Assembly (NCBI RefSeq): GCF_000988165.1
Contig: NW_020169328.1
Coordinates: 1 to 43,722 of the forward strand
Reading direction: 5' to 3'
Origin: Vairimorpha ceranae
Lineage: Eukaryota; Microsporidia; Nosematidae
Length of the DNA: 43,722 nt
The notes under the pieces were generated by a model. It did not search any database, was not told where the DNA came from, and saw only the letters and a list, made by a program, of their open reading frames with translations. This document shows positions 10,991 to 20,256 of this stretch, piece after piece. Every line of letters begins with the position of its first letter. The first letter of the stretch is position 1. Position numbers and translations under genes: made by a program.

Positions 10991-11919
10991 AAGTTTAGAA
11001 TGAAACCACCGCGATGGTTTGATCTCTAGTTAATTATTATTGTGTCATTGCTTATAACAATCAAAACCATTAATCAGTTGTAAAAACCTATTTATCTTCT
11101 GATGTAAATAGCTATATTTCTGTAAGATTATGAATCCAAAATTAACAACTTTATAAATTGTTTTAATTTAACAATTTTAATTGTAAAAAGCTAATATTAA
11201 TTTGTTTTTTTGCAAAATAACAAATTTACAATGTTTTTGTTATCTGACAGTAATGTTTACTGATATTTTTTAAACTTTATGGTTCAAAATATAGACCTAT
11301 TAATAAATGAATTTTTCTTTAAAAAGTCGTCACTTGTGATTAATTTTTATACAAAGTGTAATTTTTTTTTTGATTTTAAGATTTTTAAATAATTATAGCA
11401 TTTTAAAACCAAATTTAGGTGGTATTATGAAATAATTAAAGTTATTATCTGATATTTACGTATTAAATTATTCAAAAAAAATTACTATTTTTTAAATTTA
11501 CAACACCAAATATTAATTAGATTTTACAATAAAATAAAAGGTCAAACAACAATTATAAATATTAATCGCACTAATTAACAAAGTTTATTGATAAAATTTA
11601 ACCTAATTCTGCATTTTAAAACAATTTTATGGTTTAAAAAAGGACTAGTAAATATTATAAATAAAATCTAAAAATTAAACAGCATTTTATAAATAAACAA
11701 ATTAAAATGTCATTAGAAAGAAAAAAGGTTAATGCAGATTTTTTTTGTTGAATAAAGCTAGATAAACATATTTTTAAATAACAAGTTAAACAATGTATTT
11801 TTATAGTTAATTACAACATTAGTTTATTATCATTTTTATAATAACTCAAACCAAATATTAAACTTAATCAATGAAAAATAAATACTATGAAAAGAAAAAA
11901 TCAACCAAATTAACATAAT
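10991..11919. other. Spacer, nothing recognised
   Basis: Extremely A+T-rich. The plus-strand text just after 10960 contains a weak coding-like continuation of the transposase fossil, then nothing supportable up to the stop codon of the next gene. Confidence 0.5.
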
Positions 11920-12810
11920 TTATATCTCACACGGAACATCAAAATATTCATAAAAGTCTTTGCAATGCTTGTCATTGCAAAATAAGAATCGAGAAATAGT
12001 CATGTCTTCGACATTAAATAAATCTACTTTTCCGTCGTTTTCAATATAATAAAGTTTGAATGTATCTAAAGTAGACAAAATTTTATGCTTGTTTCCCTGT
12101 AGGCAAAAAATTAAATCGTCGTCAAAATTTCTGCTTATTCTTACAATACTTTTTTCTTGAAAAATGTAATCGGAACCATTGTACAAATACGACTCGACTT
12201 CGGCTTTAAAAAGATGGTTTTTGTAACATTGACAAAATTCTTCATCTTCCCCTTCTTCAGTAAAGTTCGGATTATGTTCATAATAAATAACATTATTCTC
12301 AAAATTCAAATATTCTGTATACGCAGCAAAAATTCTCCGATTATATTCACCAATTTCTTCTCTAGTAGGCCCCTTATCAAAAACTGTTCTAGGCTTTTTT
12401 GGCGGCTCTAAAAATGGCCATTGAAAATCATCAACTTCTACTTCGTTATTAATAGATCTTTTTTTACGATATGTTGGGCATATAGCAGGACAGTCATAGT
12501 CAAAATATTCAGCAATAAATTTATAGATTTCTGAATCAACACATTTATGCAGCATATGTGAATCTTTTGAATTCTTAAAAATAATATTATGAATTTTATC
12601 AGAGATACAATCATCATCTGAGCTTTGAATATTGTGAAAAGATAAATTATAATGATAATCAGAGTTATCAACAAAAGTGCAGTCAGAATCTGATTTATAG
12701 TGTTTTCTGTATTGCACAAATAAATCTATCATTGGCTTGTTGGCTCTAGCATATTCTTCCGCTTCTTTTAGAAAATCTTGATTTAATTTTATTTTTGAAT
12801 CATCATCCAT
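11920..12810 (-). CDS. Acidic orphan protein, 296 aa
   Basis: The frame is open from 12849, but only from a TTG. The first ATG lies at 12810 and has CCC at 12815-12817, 4 nt before it, so I place the start there (MDDDSKIKLNQ...). The protein is strongly acidic (Asp/Glu clusters), rich in Tyr and Phe, with scattered Cys and His, no signal peptide and no membrane span. A short basic, proline-containing stretch (PTYRKKRS, then PPKKPRT) lies near the middle and could be a nuclear localisation signal. I recognise no domain. Codon and base use are like the other host genes. Its neighbours are spacer and transposon debris upstream and a glutaredoxin gene 1.2 kb away, so context gives no hint. Confidence 0.85.
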   Translation of the reverse strand: MDDDSKIKLNQDFLKEAEEYARANKPMIDLFVQYRKHYKSDSDCTFVDNSDYHYNLSFHNIQSSDDDCISDKIHNIIFKNSKDSHMLHKCVDSEIYKFIAEYFDYDCPAICPTYRKKRSINNEVEVDDFQWPFLEPPKKPRTVFDKGPTREEIGEYNRRIFAAYTEYLNFENNVIYYEHNPNFTEEGEDEEFCQCYKNHLFKAEVESYLYNGSDYIFQEKSIVRISRNFDDDLIFCLQGNKHKILSTLDTFKLYYIENDGKVDLFNVEDMTISRFLFCNDKHCKDFYEYFDVPCEI

Positions 12811-14040
12811 AAAAGGGTAAAATTTAATGCAAAACGTATGATCAATCAATGTAGTTAAACGGCTTAAATAATTTATTTTTAAAGGCGGTTATAATTTACT
12901 TTATTAACAAACTCATTTTTTAATTAACTTTTTGTTGTGACTGCATTTTATTGCTTTTAAAAGAATTTTTAATAAATTCATCCTCTAAAGTCATGCAAGA
13001 TAAGAAATGATACAAAAATAAATTATTTAATTTTACAAAAATATATATTTGACATTTTAGTTAAACATTTGTATATTTATATACAAATGTTGATAATTAC
13101 TTATATTTTGTAGAAAACAATGAATTTTTAATTTTTCCCTCCAAATGATTTTCAAAAATATTTTGTTTTATTTTTTGTTAAATTAATTAATGAACAGCAA
13201 GACTTAACAACAAGCAACTATCAGAAGATATGGAATGAAATATAGTAATAAAATAAATAAAAAGCACTTTTTAGCACAGAATTTTGTATCATAAACGGCC
13301 TTTTTCTCAAATCGTCTAAAAATACAAATGCCATAAAAGCGATTTTTATCTTTTCAATTTCTATTTATGCATTTTACGTATTATTTAAAATATCTAAAAG
13401 CTTATAAAACTTTATCCTAAGGCTTCAATATATTAACTTACACTAGTATTTTGTAATTATTAAGCACTTAATAGTTATTTAAAAGTTTTTTTATAATTTA
13501 GAAATTAAAATTTAATTAGAAATTGTAACTATAAACTATTTTTGGGCAATGTATTTAATTTATTTACAATAAAGCATTTGCATAATTTTGTTGCATTAAA
13601 TTAAACAGTTATATAACTAAAACATGTAGTATAGGTTAGTTAATATTTACTTGAATTACTTAACTTATAACGTTTATTTATTACACTTAAAAATACCAAC
13701 TTTGACAATAATTTTTTCCATATGTTTACTTATTTCTTGACTTTATTTTGTTACCAGAAAAACTACCGACGGATGATATTTTCAAAAAAAAATATTCATT
13801 TTATATGTGTGTTTAATTAATTCTACTCAGATAATTTAGCATGGTAAAACGTTTTGCTGATTTGTTTAATCTGTCAGATTGAGCTTAATAATTGAAGGAT
13901 TGGAACTTGTACGAGCGACAGTATTATTATTAGTATGTAGAAAATAATTTGTCAAGTGTTTGACGCTAAAAAATTTAAACTTTTTTAAACATATATTTAT
14001 GTCAAAGTTCTGCCTTGTTTACATATTAAGTTGCTAAAAA
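12811..14040. other. Spacer, nothing recognised
   Basis: About 1.2 kb of A+T-rich DNA between two minus-strand genes. Apart from the start signal of the 11920-12810 gene, I see no coding frame, RNA gene or repeat. Confidence 0.5.
12815..12817 (-). promoter_or_regulatory. C-run start signal that decides the start
   Basis: Minus-strand CCC 4 nt before the ATG at 12810; the longer frame opens only at TTG. Confidence 0.75.
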
Positions 14041-14604
14041 TTACTGTTTATTTAAAATCTTTGTCAGCTCTTCTGTTTCGTTAAGTTTTTTAAGTATATC
14101 ACAACCACCTATTAATTTACCGTTAACAAATAACTGAGGAAAAGTTGGCCATTTATTCACTTCCTTAATCTTCTCTGCCATTTCTTTATTCTTAAGTACA
14201 TTATAGTAAACTATTTCATCCAAATTAACATTATTGTCTTTTAGTATTTGTATAACCTCTTTACTAAAGTGGCAGTATGGATCAAACAAATCTCCTTTTA
14301 TAAACAATACAATTTTACAACTATTAATAATTCTTTTAACTTCTCTTTCTAATAAAAGCTGTTTATCTTCAACATAATTTTTTATATTGTCATTTTTTAA
14401 GTAAATTACTTTTTTATAAAATAACAATGCAGGAAGAGTTTCAAGGTTGTATCGTGCTACCACTGCGTTTCTTAATTCTTGTTTGCTGCAATTGATTATA
14501 CGTATATTTTGTTCCATTCCTGGTGGAATCTCGTTCTCATAGAAAAGTACAATATTGTCATAATCTATATCTGCGAAAGTATTTTTTTTCTTGTTATATT
14601 CCAT
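14041..14604 (-). CDS. PICOT-type monothiol glutaredoxin (Grx3/4-like)
   Basis: The 187-residue protein has an N-terminal thioredoxin-like part (residues 1-85; YNLETLPALLFYKK holds the conserved cis-Pro, but no CxxC) and a C-terminal glutaredoxin domain (about 92-187). The glutaredoxin part shows FIKGD (Lys103), the active site PYCHFS at 109-114, WPTFPQLFVNGKLIGG at 152-167. This order is that of Grx3/Grx4/PICOT, cytosolic proteins that bind a bridging [2Fe-2S] cluster with glutathione and deliver iron or clusters. The family's CGFS is here CHFS, a Gly to His change beside the cluster-binding Cys; the codons (tgc cac ttt agt) are clear. Mammalian PICOT has two Grx domains; this has one, as in yeast Grx3/4. 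Start: CCC at 14610-14612, 5 nt before the ATG. Confidence 0.9.
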   Translation of the reverse strand: MEYNKKKNTFADIDYDNIVLFYENEIPPGMEQNIRIINCSKQELRNAVVARYNLETLPALLFYKKVIYLKNDNIKNYVEDKQLLLEREVKRIINSCKIVLFIKGDLFDPYCHFSKEVIQILKDNNVNLDEIVYYNVLKNKEMAEKIKEVNKWPTFPQLFVNGKLIGGCDILKKLNETEELTKILNKQ

Positions 14605-14609
14605 TAAAA

Positions 14610-14612
14610 GGG
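14610..14612 (-). promoter_or_regulatory. C-run start signal
   Basis: Minus-strand CCC 5 nt before the glutaredoxin ATG at 14604. Confidence 0.7.
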
Positions 14613-16444
14613 TATTATTTCATGATGCTTTGTCTGCAATTTAAATTTTATAAGAAAACTAAACATTTAAAATTGTAGTCATAGTCCTTATTACATTTTA
14701 ATATCGAAAATATCAATAATGTATTTTTTACACATCCTATCTTTAAATACACAAGAAATTTTTATATAGAATAAAAAATACTTTATAAGCTTCTTTATTA
14801 AAACGCTTATAAATTAATAGATTGTATTGTAAATAATAATGTTAGTAATTAATATTTTACACTAATTTTATTAATGATTAATATGCTCATTGTAAATATA
14901 ATTGGGCTGTCTCTTATTTGTCTAATTAATACTTTTTAGACAAAATATACAAAAAAATTATAATAATATTGTTTGCTTCAAATTTAAATTCTCTTGTATA
15001 TATGAAAAACAAAATAATACAACTAATATTAAATTAAAAAAGGTTTGCTAACGTAGTACATTAAGTTTTTTTGTGATAAATTATTAATTAACGGCTTAAT
15101 ATCTTAGTAGAAAAACAATGCTGAACGGCAAAAACAACCGATTTAAGATAAGAAATACAAAAATGAAAAAATTTTGCACAGTATACTTTAACATCGCTGT
15201 TTTGTTTGTATAACAAAAAACGTGTCATTAAGAATATTAGAAGTTTTTGATTAAAATTGATTGGGTTTTTTAAATAAAGTGAACATGAGCAAAATATATA
15301 TCTAAAGTGTCTACTGTTGGACTTAGGTAAAAACATCATTATTGATAAAAAATACTTTTATATTTATTAAAGACCAAAAATCTGTGAAATCTTGATGTAT
15401 CAAGAATAGATTACTTTAAGTACCCATCAAAAACCGTTTACGCCAAAGTTGTGTTGTTTCACTAAACTGATTTTCTCTTCAACTGGATACATATTGATCT
15501 TAACATCTATAATTTTATGTATACCTTTCTACTATACGAAAAATTATAAAAAATGAATTAATTTTTATTTAAATTATTTTAAAGATCCTGACTTTTTAGC
15601 TAAGCACAGTCAAGCCTTAATTTTTACTAAAAATAGGATATAAAAGCGGCTTAATTAAGGTAACTTTAAGCAGTTTATTATCCTTCTTTAGAGCTATTAA
15701 TATTTTAAAAAATAAATCAATAAAAAATTGATTGTCTTACACAAGAACTGTCAAACATTATGGATGTTGACGTTTCTTGGTACTATAATAAAATACTAAA
15801 GACTATTTTATCTTTATTTAGAGATATTAATGTCGGCTGACATTTCCTTTTATGTTGTGATTTAATTTTCACATAATTATTTTGATCTTAAACCAAAGAA
15901 TATATCAAGCAGCAAACTTGAATGCCAAAGGCATAGCTTTACTGATAAATAATTCTAATAAGTTTATTTATACTGCTGTTCCATCTCAATATTATAATAT
16001 TTTTTAATTTAAACAAATAAAATTGTTGTTTTAAGCAGTATAAATGCACCTTACATTTTGTTTATGAACAAACAAAACATAATTTATTTATTAAATTTTT
16101 TTTTCACAAAAAAATAAATTAAATTGATAAACCATCCATTAAAAATTGATTTTATTTAAAAAAATAACACTGCAATTTATTACTTAAAAATCACCTTTTT
16201 ATATAATATCTAAAAAACTAAGAGTTATTGAAATACAAACTTTTTGTAGTAAAGCAAAAAAAACTTTGTGTTGTTACTAAAAGGTTGGTTTTTTGCAAAT
16301 ACGGTTTTATTTGAAGTAACATTGTAAATGTTAACATGTCAACGGACTCATAATAGTGATTTTTGAGGTTTTTGACATTAAGAGTAACATCCAACACTTT
16401 ATCTATTGGTTTCTATATTTACTCCTTAAAAAAAGGAGCAAGTA

Positions 16445-16452
16445 TATATAAA
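16445..16452 (+). promoter_or_regulatory. TATATAAA element
   Basis: TATATAAA lies 19 nt before the ATG of the 16472 gene, which has no C-run. The same element at the same distance precedes three other genes here. Confidence 0.55.
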
Positions 16453-16471
16453 AAAGTTTTAAACATTTTGT

Positions 16472-17908
16472 ATGAACAAAAAAGGGACAACAGCTAAAAA
16501 AAGTAATCTTAAAGCAAATAATCCCATTTTAAAGTCTTCTAACTACGATGAAATACAATACATAGATGAATGGATTGATTACATGAAAGATTATAGTCAA
16601 TCAAGTAGTTTGTTATTGAGTAGTGAACACGACGAAGAATCTTCATTTTCGTCTATTATGAATTTTTATTTGTCAGGTGAAGAAAAATATCTTTTGTCTT
16701 CGGAAGATTTAAAATGCGATTTAAGTCATAGAGAAGAAAAAAGGGAATTAAAGATGGTAAATTATGAAGAAGAAAGTGAAGATTTTGAAAGTGTAGATCT
16801 TTGTTCTAAGGAAAATTTGGTAGATTCAAATGCAATGAATAATTGTAGTGATGAGTTGGACAAATTAAGTATTAATAGTGATGATTTCGATAAATTAAGT
16901 ATTTGTAGCGAAAATTCTGATAAACTAAGCATTTGTAGTGAAAACACAAATGATCTAAAAATTATTAAAGAAGAATCAGAGTCTCAGAACACAAATTGTA
17001 AGCAATTGACTAATTTAGATAAACAAAATTCAATTATATTAGAGGATGTTGAACTTATAAATCTCAATAAATATAATGAATACACTTCACCTGTACGAAT
17101 TGAAAAAAATATAAAACCTTTTAAAGTACAAATAACCAGAATAGAAACCCCAGTAATGATAACAAAAAATAAACAGTCTAAACCTTTATTGAGTCAATAT
17201 TTTAGCGAAGACTCGTCTTCTCCTAATAAAACATTCGGTTTAATTAGTGAAGCAAAAAATCGAACAATTCAACAAAACAAAAGAACTGAATCAGATGTAC
17301 CGTTAAGAAAATTTGTAATTGAAACAGATCAAAGTGTTATTAACATTAAAGATATTTTAAAATTGAATGACCTTAAAAATCGAACTATAATAGGACAAAT
17401 ATTAAAGAGAAGTTCAAAAGGCTATTATACAGAAAATTGGGTATCCCTTAGAGAAACGTTTTTTACATGTTATAATTCCAAACCACATAAAAAAAGTTCT
17501 AGTTGTGTAATGAACGAAAGAAATGGAGATATTGAACATCCATTAGATTCTTCTCAGTTTTTAACAAGAAAATATTCTATAGATCTTTTATATAGCAAGC
17601 TTTATGTTTCAAAAAATAGAGGAAAGTCGAGTATATTTTCTTGTTTTTCAGAAGCTATTCCTGCAGAAGAAGATCTTGTAGATATTACTGATGTAGTAGT
17701 AACAAATGTAAAAGAATCTACCATGGGATACACCCTTACTCTTAAAAAAGAAGATAGAAATGCAGAAATAAATCTTAACTGTCTTAATTTTGCTTTTAAA
17801 ACTAATGATGGGTACAGATTTTTTAAGGTTAAAAATTTAACTGAATATTTGACTTGGAATGTCGCATATAGATTTAGAAAAAACCAGGTTTCCTTAAATA
17901 TTGGCTGA
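16472..17908 (+). CDS. Ser/acidic-rich protein with C-terminal PH-like domain
   Basis: A 478-residue protein. Residues 1-170 are acidic and Ser-rich, probably disordered, and include about three copies of a 10-residue repeat around LDKLSI(N/C)S(D/E) at 129-160. Residues 200-290 are basic linker. From about 303 to 470 the pattern IIGQILKRSSKGYYTENWVSL...FFTCYNS, then SIFSCF...DITDVVV, FAFKTNDGYRFF and finally EYLTWNVAYRFR fits a pleckstrin-homology fold: strands, then a last helix with the conserved Trp (Trp462). PH domains bind phosphoinositides or proteins at membranes, so a role in cortical or vesicle membrane organisation is plausible. The domain call is by pattern only. The insertion at about 335-380 is long for a PH domain. 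No C-run precedes the ATG. Confidence 0.85.
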   Translation: MNKKGTTAKKSNLKANNPILKSSNYDEIQYIDEWIDYMKDYSQSSSLLLSSEHDEESSFSSIMNFYLSGEEKYLLSSEDLKCDLSHREEKRELKMVNYEEESEDFESVDLCSKENLVDSNAMNNCSDELDKLSINSDDFDKLSICSENSDKLSICSENTNDLKIIKEESESQNTNCKQLTNLDKQNSIILEDVELINLNKYNEYTSPVRIEKNIKPFKVQITRIETPVMITKNKQSKPLLSQYFSEDSSSPNKTFGLISEAKNRTIQQNKRTESDVPLRKFVIETDQSVINIKDILKLNDLKNRTIIGQILKRSSKGYYTENWVSLRETFFTCYNSKPHKKSSSCVMNERNGDIEHPLDSSQFLTRKYSIDLLYSKLYVSKNRGKSSIFSCFSEAIPAEEDLVDITDVVVTNVKESTMGYTLTLKKEDRNAEINLNCLNFAFKTNDGYRFFKVKNLTEYLTWNVAYRFRKNQVSLNIG

Positions 17909-18871
17909 AATAAATGTAAGTTTAAAATATTTTTTTAAAAACTATGTGATTTTTATGTTTGCAAAATTGCTATTTAAAAAAAGTTAATTTTTTTATTTGT
18001 AACAGAAATATAAAATTTTAATAAAAAAGTTGTAAATTAATTAGTTTTATATATAAAAAAATTAATTAACATATTATTATGTTTAAAGTTCTAAATAAAT
18101 AACTAACAAATTATATTAACTTAATGTTAAATATTATTATAAGGAATTTAGTTGCAGAATAAAAAACAATTTTTTTACAAAAAATTTTAAAAATATTACT
18201 AGACAATGGTTTAACGTCTAGTCAAAAAATAAAGCTTTATTATACAAATATCATGTTTTATATTTTTTAAACCGATTTAACAGTAATTATATTCAAAATA
18301 TTTATAATAAATGTTGTTTACAGCGGAGGAGGGTGATGATGCTAGCTTAAAAAGAGAAAAACAAAATAAGCACGATCAGTACGGAAGCAAAGAAATAATG
18401 TAAGAAAAATATTTAACCCAAAAATAAATTAATATTTAGATAAATATCTTTATGCATAATATCTTTAAATAAAATAATGAAGTAAAGTTTGATGTATATT
18501 TAAACTTAATTATTTATGTTATAAAAAAATATTTTTATTAAATAGCAGCCCTAAAATTGTATATTTTCATAGAAAAACAACTTAAACAGATACGTCAATT
18601 TTTTATAACTATTGCCAGAACATAGACTAAAATCAAAAAAATTTTGTAATTCTATCAAATATAAACCGGATTTATTACAATTTTGAAAAAAAAATTTTTT
18701 TATGAGGTAAATGGAAAATAACATTGTAAATAACACATCAAGAACGTAAAGTATTTTTTACTCAAGAATATTTATGACAACTTAATATAAAAAGCTATAA
18801 ATGTTTCACATGCAAGAAAAAAAGTTTTTTAAGTGTACAAATTGGTCTTAATGACAATATTTTTAAAAGAC
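17909..18871. other. Spacer with one small coding-like patch
   Basis: Mostly A+T-rich. A short patch at 18311-18403 stands out in composition and is listed separately. Nothing else is supportable. Confidence 0.5.
18311..18403 (+). other. 30-codon frame or small RNA candidate
   Basis: An ATG-to-TAA frame of 30 codons whose product is very polar (begins MLFTAEEGDDASLK, then Lys/Gln/His-rich, ends GSKEIM), in a patch much less A+T-rich than the flanks. The same DNA has GTGATGA at 18333-18339, which matches the box C consensus of C/D snoRNAs, though no good box D pair is visible. TTTACAG just before the polar part could also be a 3' splice site of an exon whose first part I cannot find. Function unknown. 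Confidence 0.25.
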
Positions 18872-19330
18872 CTATTGTTTATTAATTATTTCTACAAAAT
18901 TGCCTTTAAATATTATTTTCATAAGAAGTATATAAGACAATCCCAGTAAAAAAAATAAAGCTACACAACTAAAAATAGATGTATATGAAATATTAGAATT
19001 TTCAGTATCATAGATTCTATTTTTTGGTACAATTTTTTCTGTAATAGTATATTCTACCTTTTTCTTTCCATTTAACTGCTTAGCACTTCTCTTTACAAAA
19101 ATAAAATCTCTATAATTACTAAAATCTATATTTCTTCTTCTAAAATTTTCTTTGATCTGATCATTTATTAAAGGAAGTACTTCAACCAATTCGTTTCTCA
19201 AAAACTTTTCTAGTTCGTCATTTGGTATATTTAATTTGTCGTATGTGATCATGGATTTGGCTTTATTAAAGTTATGTCTATGCTTTCCTTCATTTATTGC
19301 AAATAAAAGAATGATATAATTAAAATACAT
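18872..19330 (-). CDS. Putative secreted single-pass membrane protein
   Basis: The frame is open from 19345 only with TTG; the first ATG is at 19330, giving 152 residues. The N-terminus (MYFNYIILLFAINEG) is signal-peptide-like. The middle is polar and charged (residues about 18-110, with ENFRRRNIDFSNYRDFIFVKRS). A strongly hydrophobic span follows (about 115-140, IFSCVALFFLLGLSYILLM) with a short polar tail ending NKQ. This is the layout of a type I membrane protein with a short cytoplasmic tail. No family recognised. TATATAAA lies 21 nt before the ATG and no C-run is present, as in two other signal-peptide genes here. It lies 80 nt downstream of the J-protein gene on the same strand. Confidence 0.75.
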   Translation of the reverse strand: MYFNYIILLFAINEGKHRHNFNKAKSMITYDKLNIPNDELEKFLRNELVEVLPLINDQIKENFRRRNIDFSNYRDFIFVKRSAKQLNGKKKVEYTITEKIVPKNRIYDTENSNISYTSIFSCVALFFLLGLSYILLMKIIFKGNFVEIINKQ

Positions 19331-19351
19331 GAATTGTTTATTCAAAATGTA

Positions 19352-19359
19352 TTTATATA
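19352..19359 (-). promoter_or_regulatory. TATATAAA element
   Basis: Minus-strand TATATAAA, 21 nt before the ATG at 19330. Confidence 0.55.
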
Positions 19360-19410
19360 CATTTTCTAACAGCTCTAAATATTTACATGTTTTATATTTA
19401 TATTGTGTAT

Positions 19411-19743
19411 TTATGTAAGACTATGAAGATTGGTAGTTACACGAATATAACAAGAGCATGTTTCACACTCTACTCGATCATATTTTATATTTCTTTGGTC
19501 GTAAGATGTACCACATCTACAAACAGTTACATTAATTTTATTTAAGGGGCATAACAGAAAAAAATTTTCGTCTGACTTGTTGGTTATATATTCTTCATAT
19601 GCTTTTCGTAGAACAAGATACGAATTTATTGTATCTTTCTTAGATTTGTCTGGATGAAGTTTATATAATTCAGTCTTGTACGCTTTTTTTAGATCTTCAT
19701 CTGAGCATTCATAAGGTAGATTAAGCAAGTAATGTATAGACAT
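19411..19743 (-). CDS. Dph4-like J protein with CSL zinc finger
   Basis: A 110-residue protein made of a J domain (residues 2-58, HPD at 30-32) and a C-terminal CSL/DPH-type zinc finger: CRCGTSY at 75-81 and VECETCSCYI at 91-100, with Cys75, 77, 93 and 96 as ligands. This pairing is specific to Dph4 (Jjj3/DNAJC24), which helps the Dph1-Dph2 radical enzyme and iron supply in making diphthamide on elongation factor 2. The protein is short compared with the ~170 residues of yeast Jjj3, with little linker between domains. An isolated J protein with another role cannot be fully excluded, but the finger spacing is right. CCCC at 19749-19752 is 5 nt before the ATG. Confidence 0.88.
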   Translation of the reverse strand: MSIHYLLNLPYECSDEDLKKAYKTELYKLHPDKSKKDTINSYLVLRKAYEEYITNKSDENFFLLCPLNKINVTVCRCGTSYDQRNIKYDRVECETCSCYIRVTTNLHSLT

Positions 19744-20256
19744 AAAAAGGGGTTATTAATTTAAAGCAAGAATTTATTTGTTCAAAAAATATAAAAAAAG
19801 ATTTTTATATTTCAAAGTTGGCTTTAGATTTTACCAGTTAGTTATTAGTAGAATTACAATTTTATAAATTTATATGTGTATCAAGTGCAGAGTTTAATAT
19901 AATTTATGTAAAACTAAAGTAAAAATTAAATTGTTTAAATACTTGTAAACAGTAAACCAAATCAAAACGATTGATTAAAAACAAAGTATAAAAATTACAA
20001 AAGACAGGAGAAATATTATAGTAAAATTTTTATTTATTTTATAAAAAAGGGATGTTATTATACAAAAACTATCTATATTAAATCAAGTTTAGCACTATAT
20101 ATTAATTTTCCAAATCTTATTAAATTTAAAATTTGTACATTGACAAAATTACATTTTAATACATTACTATCTTAATACAATTTATAAAATGTCAAATTTG
20201 CACAGTTAAAATGAATTTATATGTTTGAAAAAAAATTGACAACTTCAAAAAATTGT
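19744..20256. other. Spacer, nothing recognised
   Basis: A+T-rich DNA between two minus-strand genes, with no coding frame or repeat seen. Confidence 0.5.
19749..19752 (-). promoter_or_regulatory. C-run start signal (CCCC)
   Basis: Minus-strand CCCC 5 nt before the J-protein ATG at 19743. Confidence 0.75.

Larger units (their letters stand above)
14605..16471. other. Spacer, 1.9 kb, weak fossils only
   Basis: Contains several patches with slightly higher G+C (15420-15520, 15720-15850) that may be old transposon pieces, but none gives a readable family motif. Two similar blocks (TATCCTTCTTTAGAGCTATTAAT near 15680 and TATCTTTATTTAGAGATATTAAT near 15808) hint at a diverged ~130-bp duplication. 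The 3' end carries the TATA-like element of the next gene. Confidence 0.4.

Noticed and set aside
15088..15339. 83-codon frame, minus strand
   Set aside because: Has an ATG but no start signal and no recognisable motif. The DNA around it looks like diffuse old debris.
15671..15830. Possible transposase helix segment and ~130-bp duplication
   Set aside because: Similarity between the two blocks is short, and the protein reading has no family-specific residues.
18551..18736. 61-codon frame, minus strand
   Set aside because: Phe/Leu-rich chance frame, with no start signal and no family.
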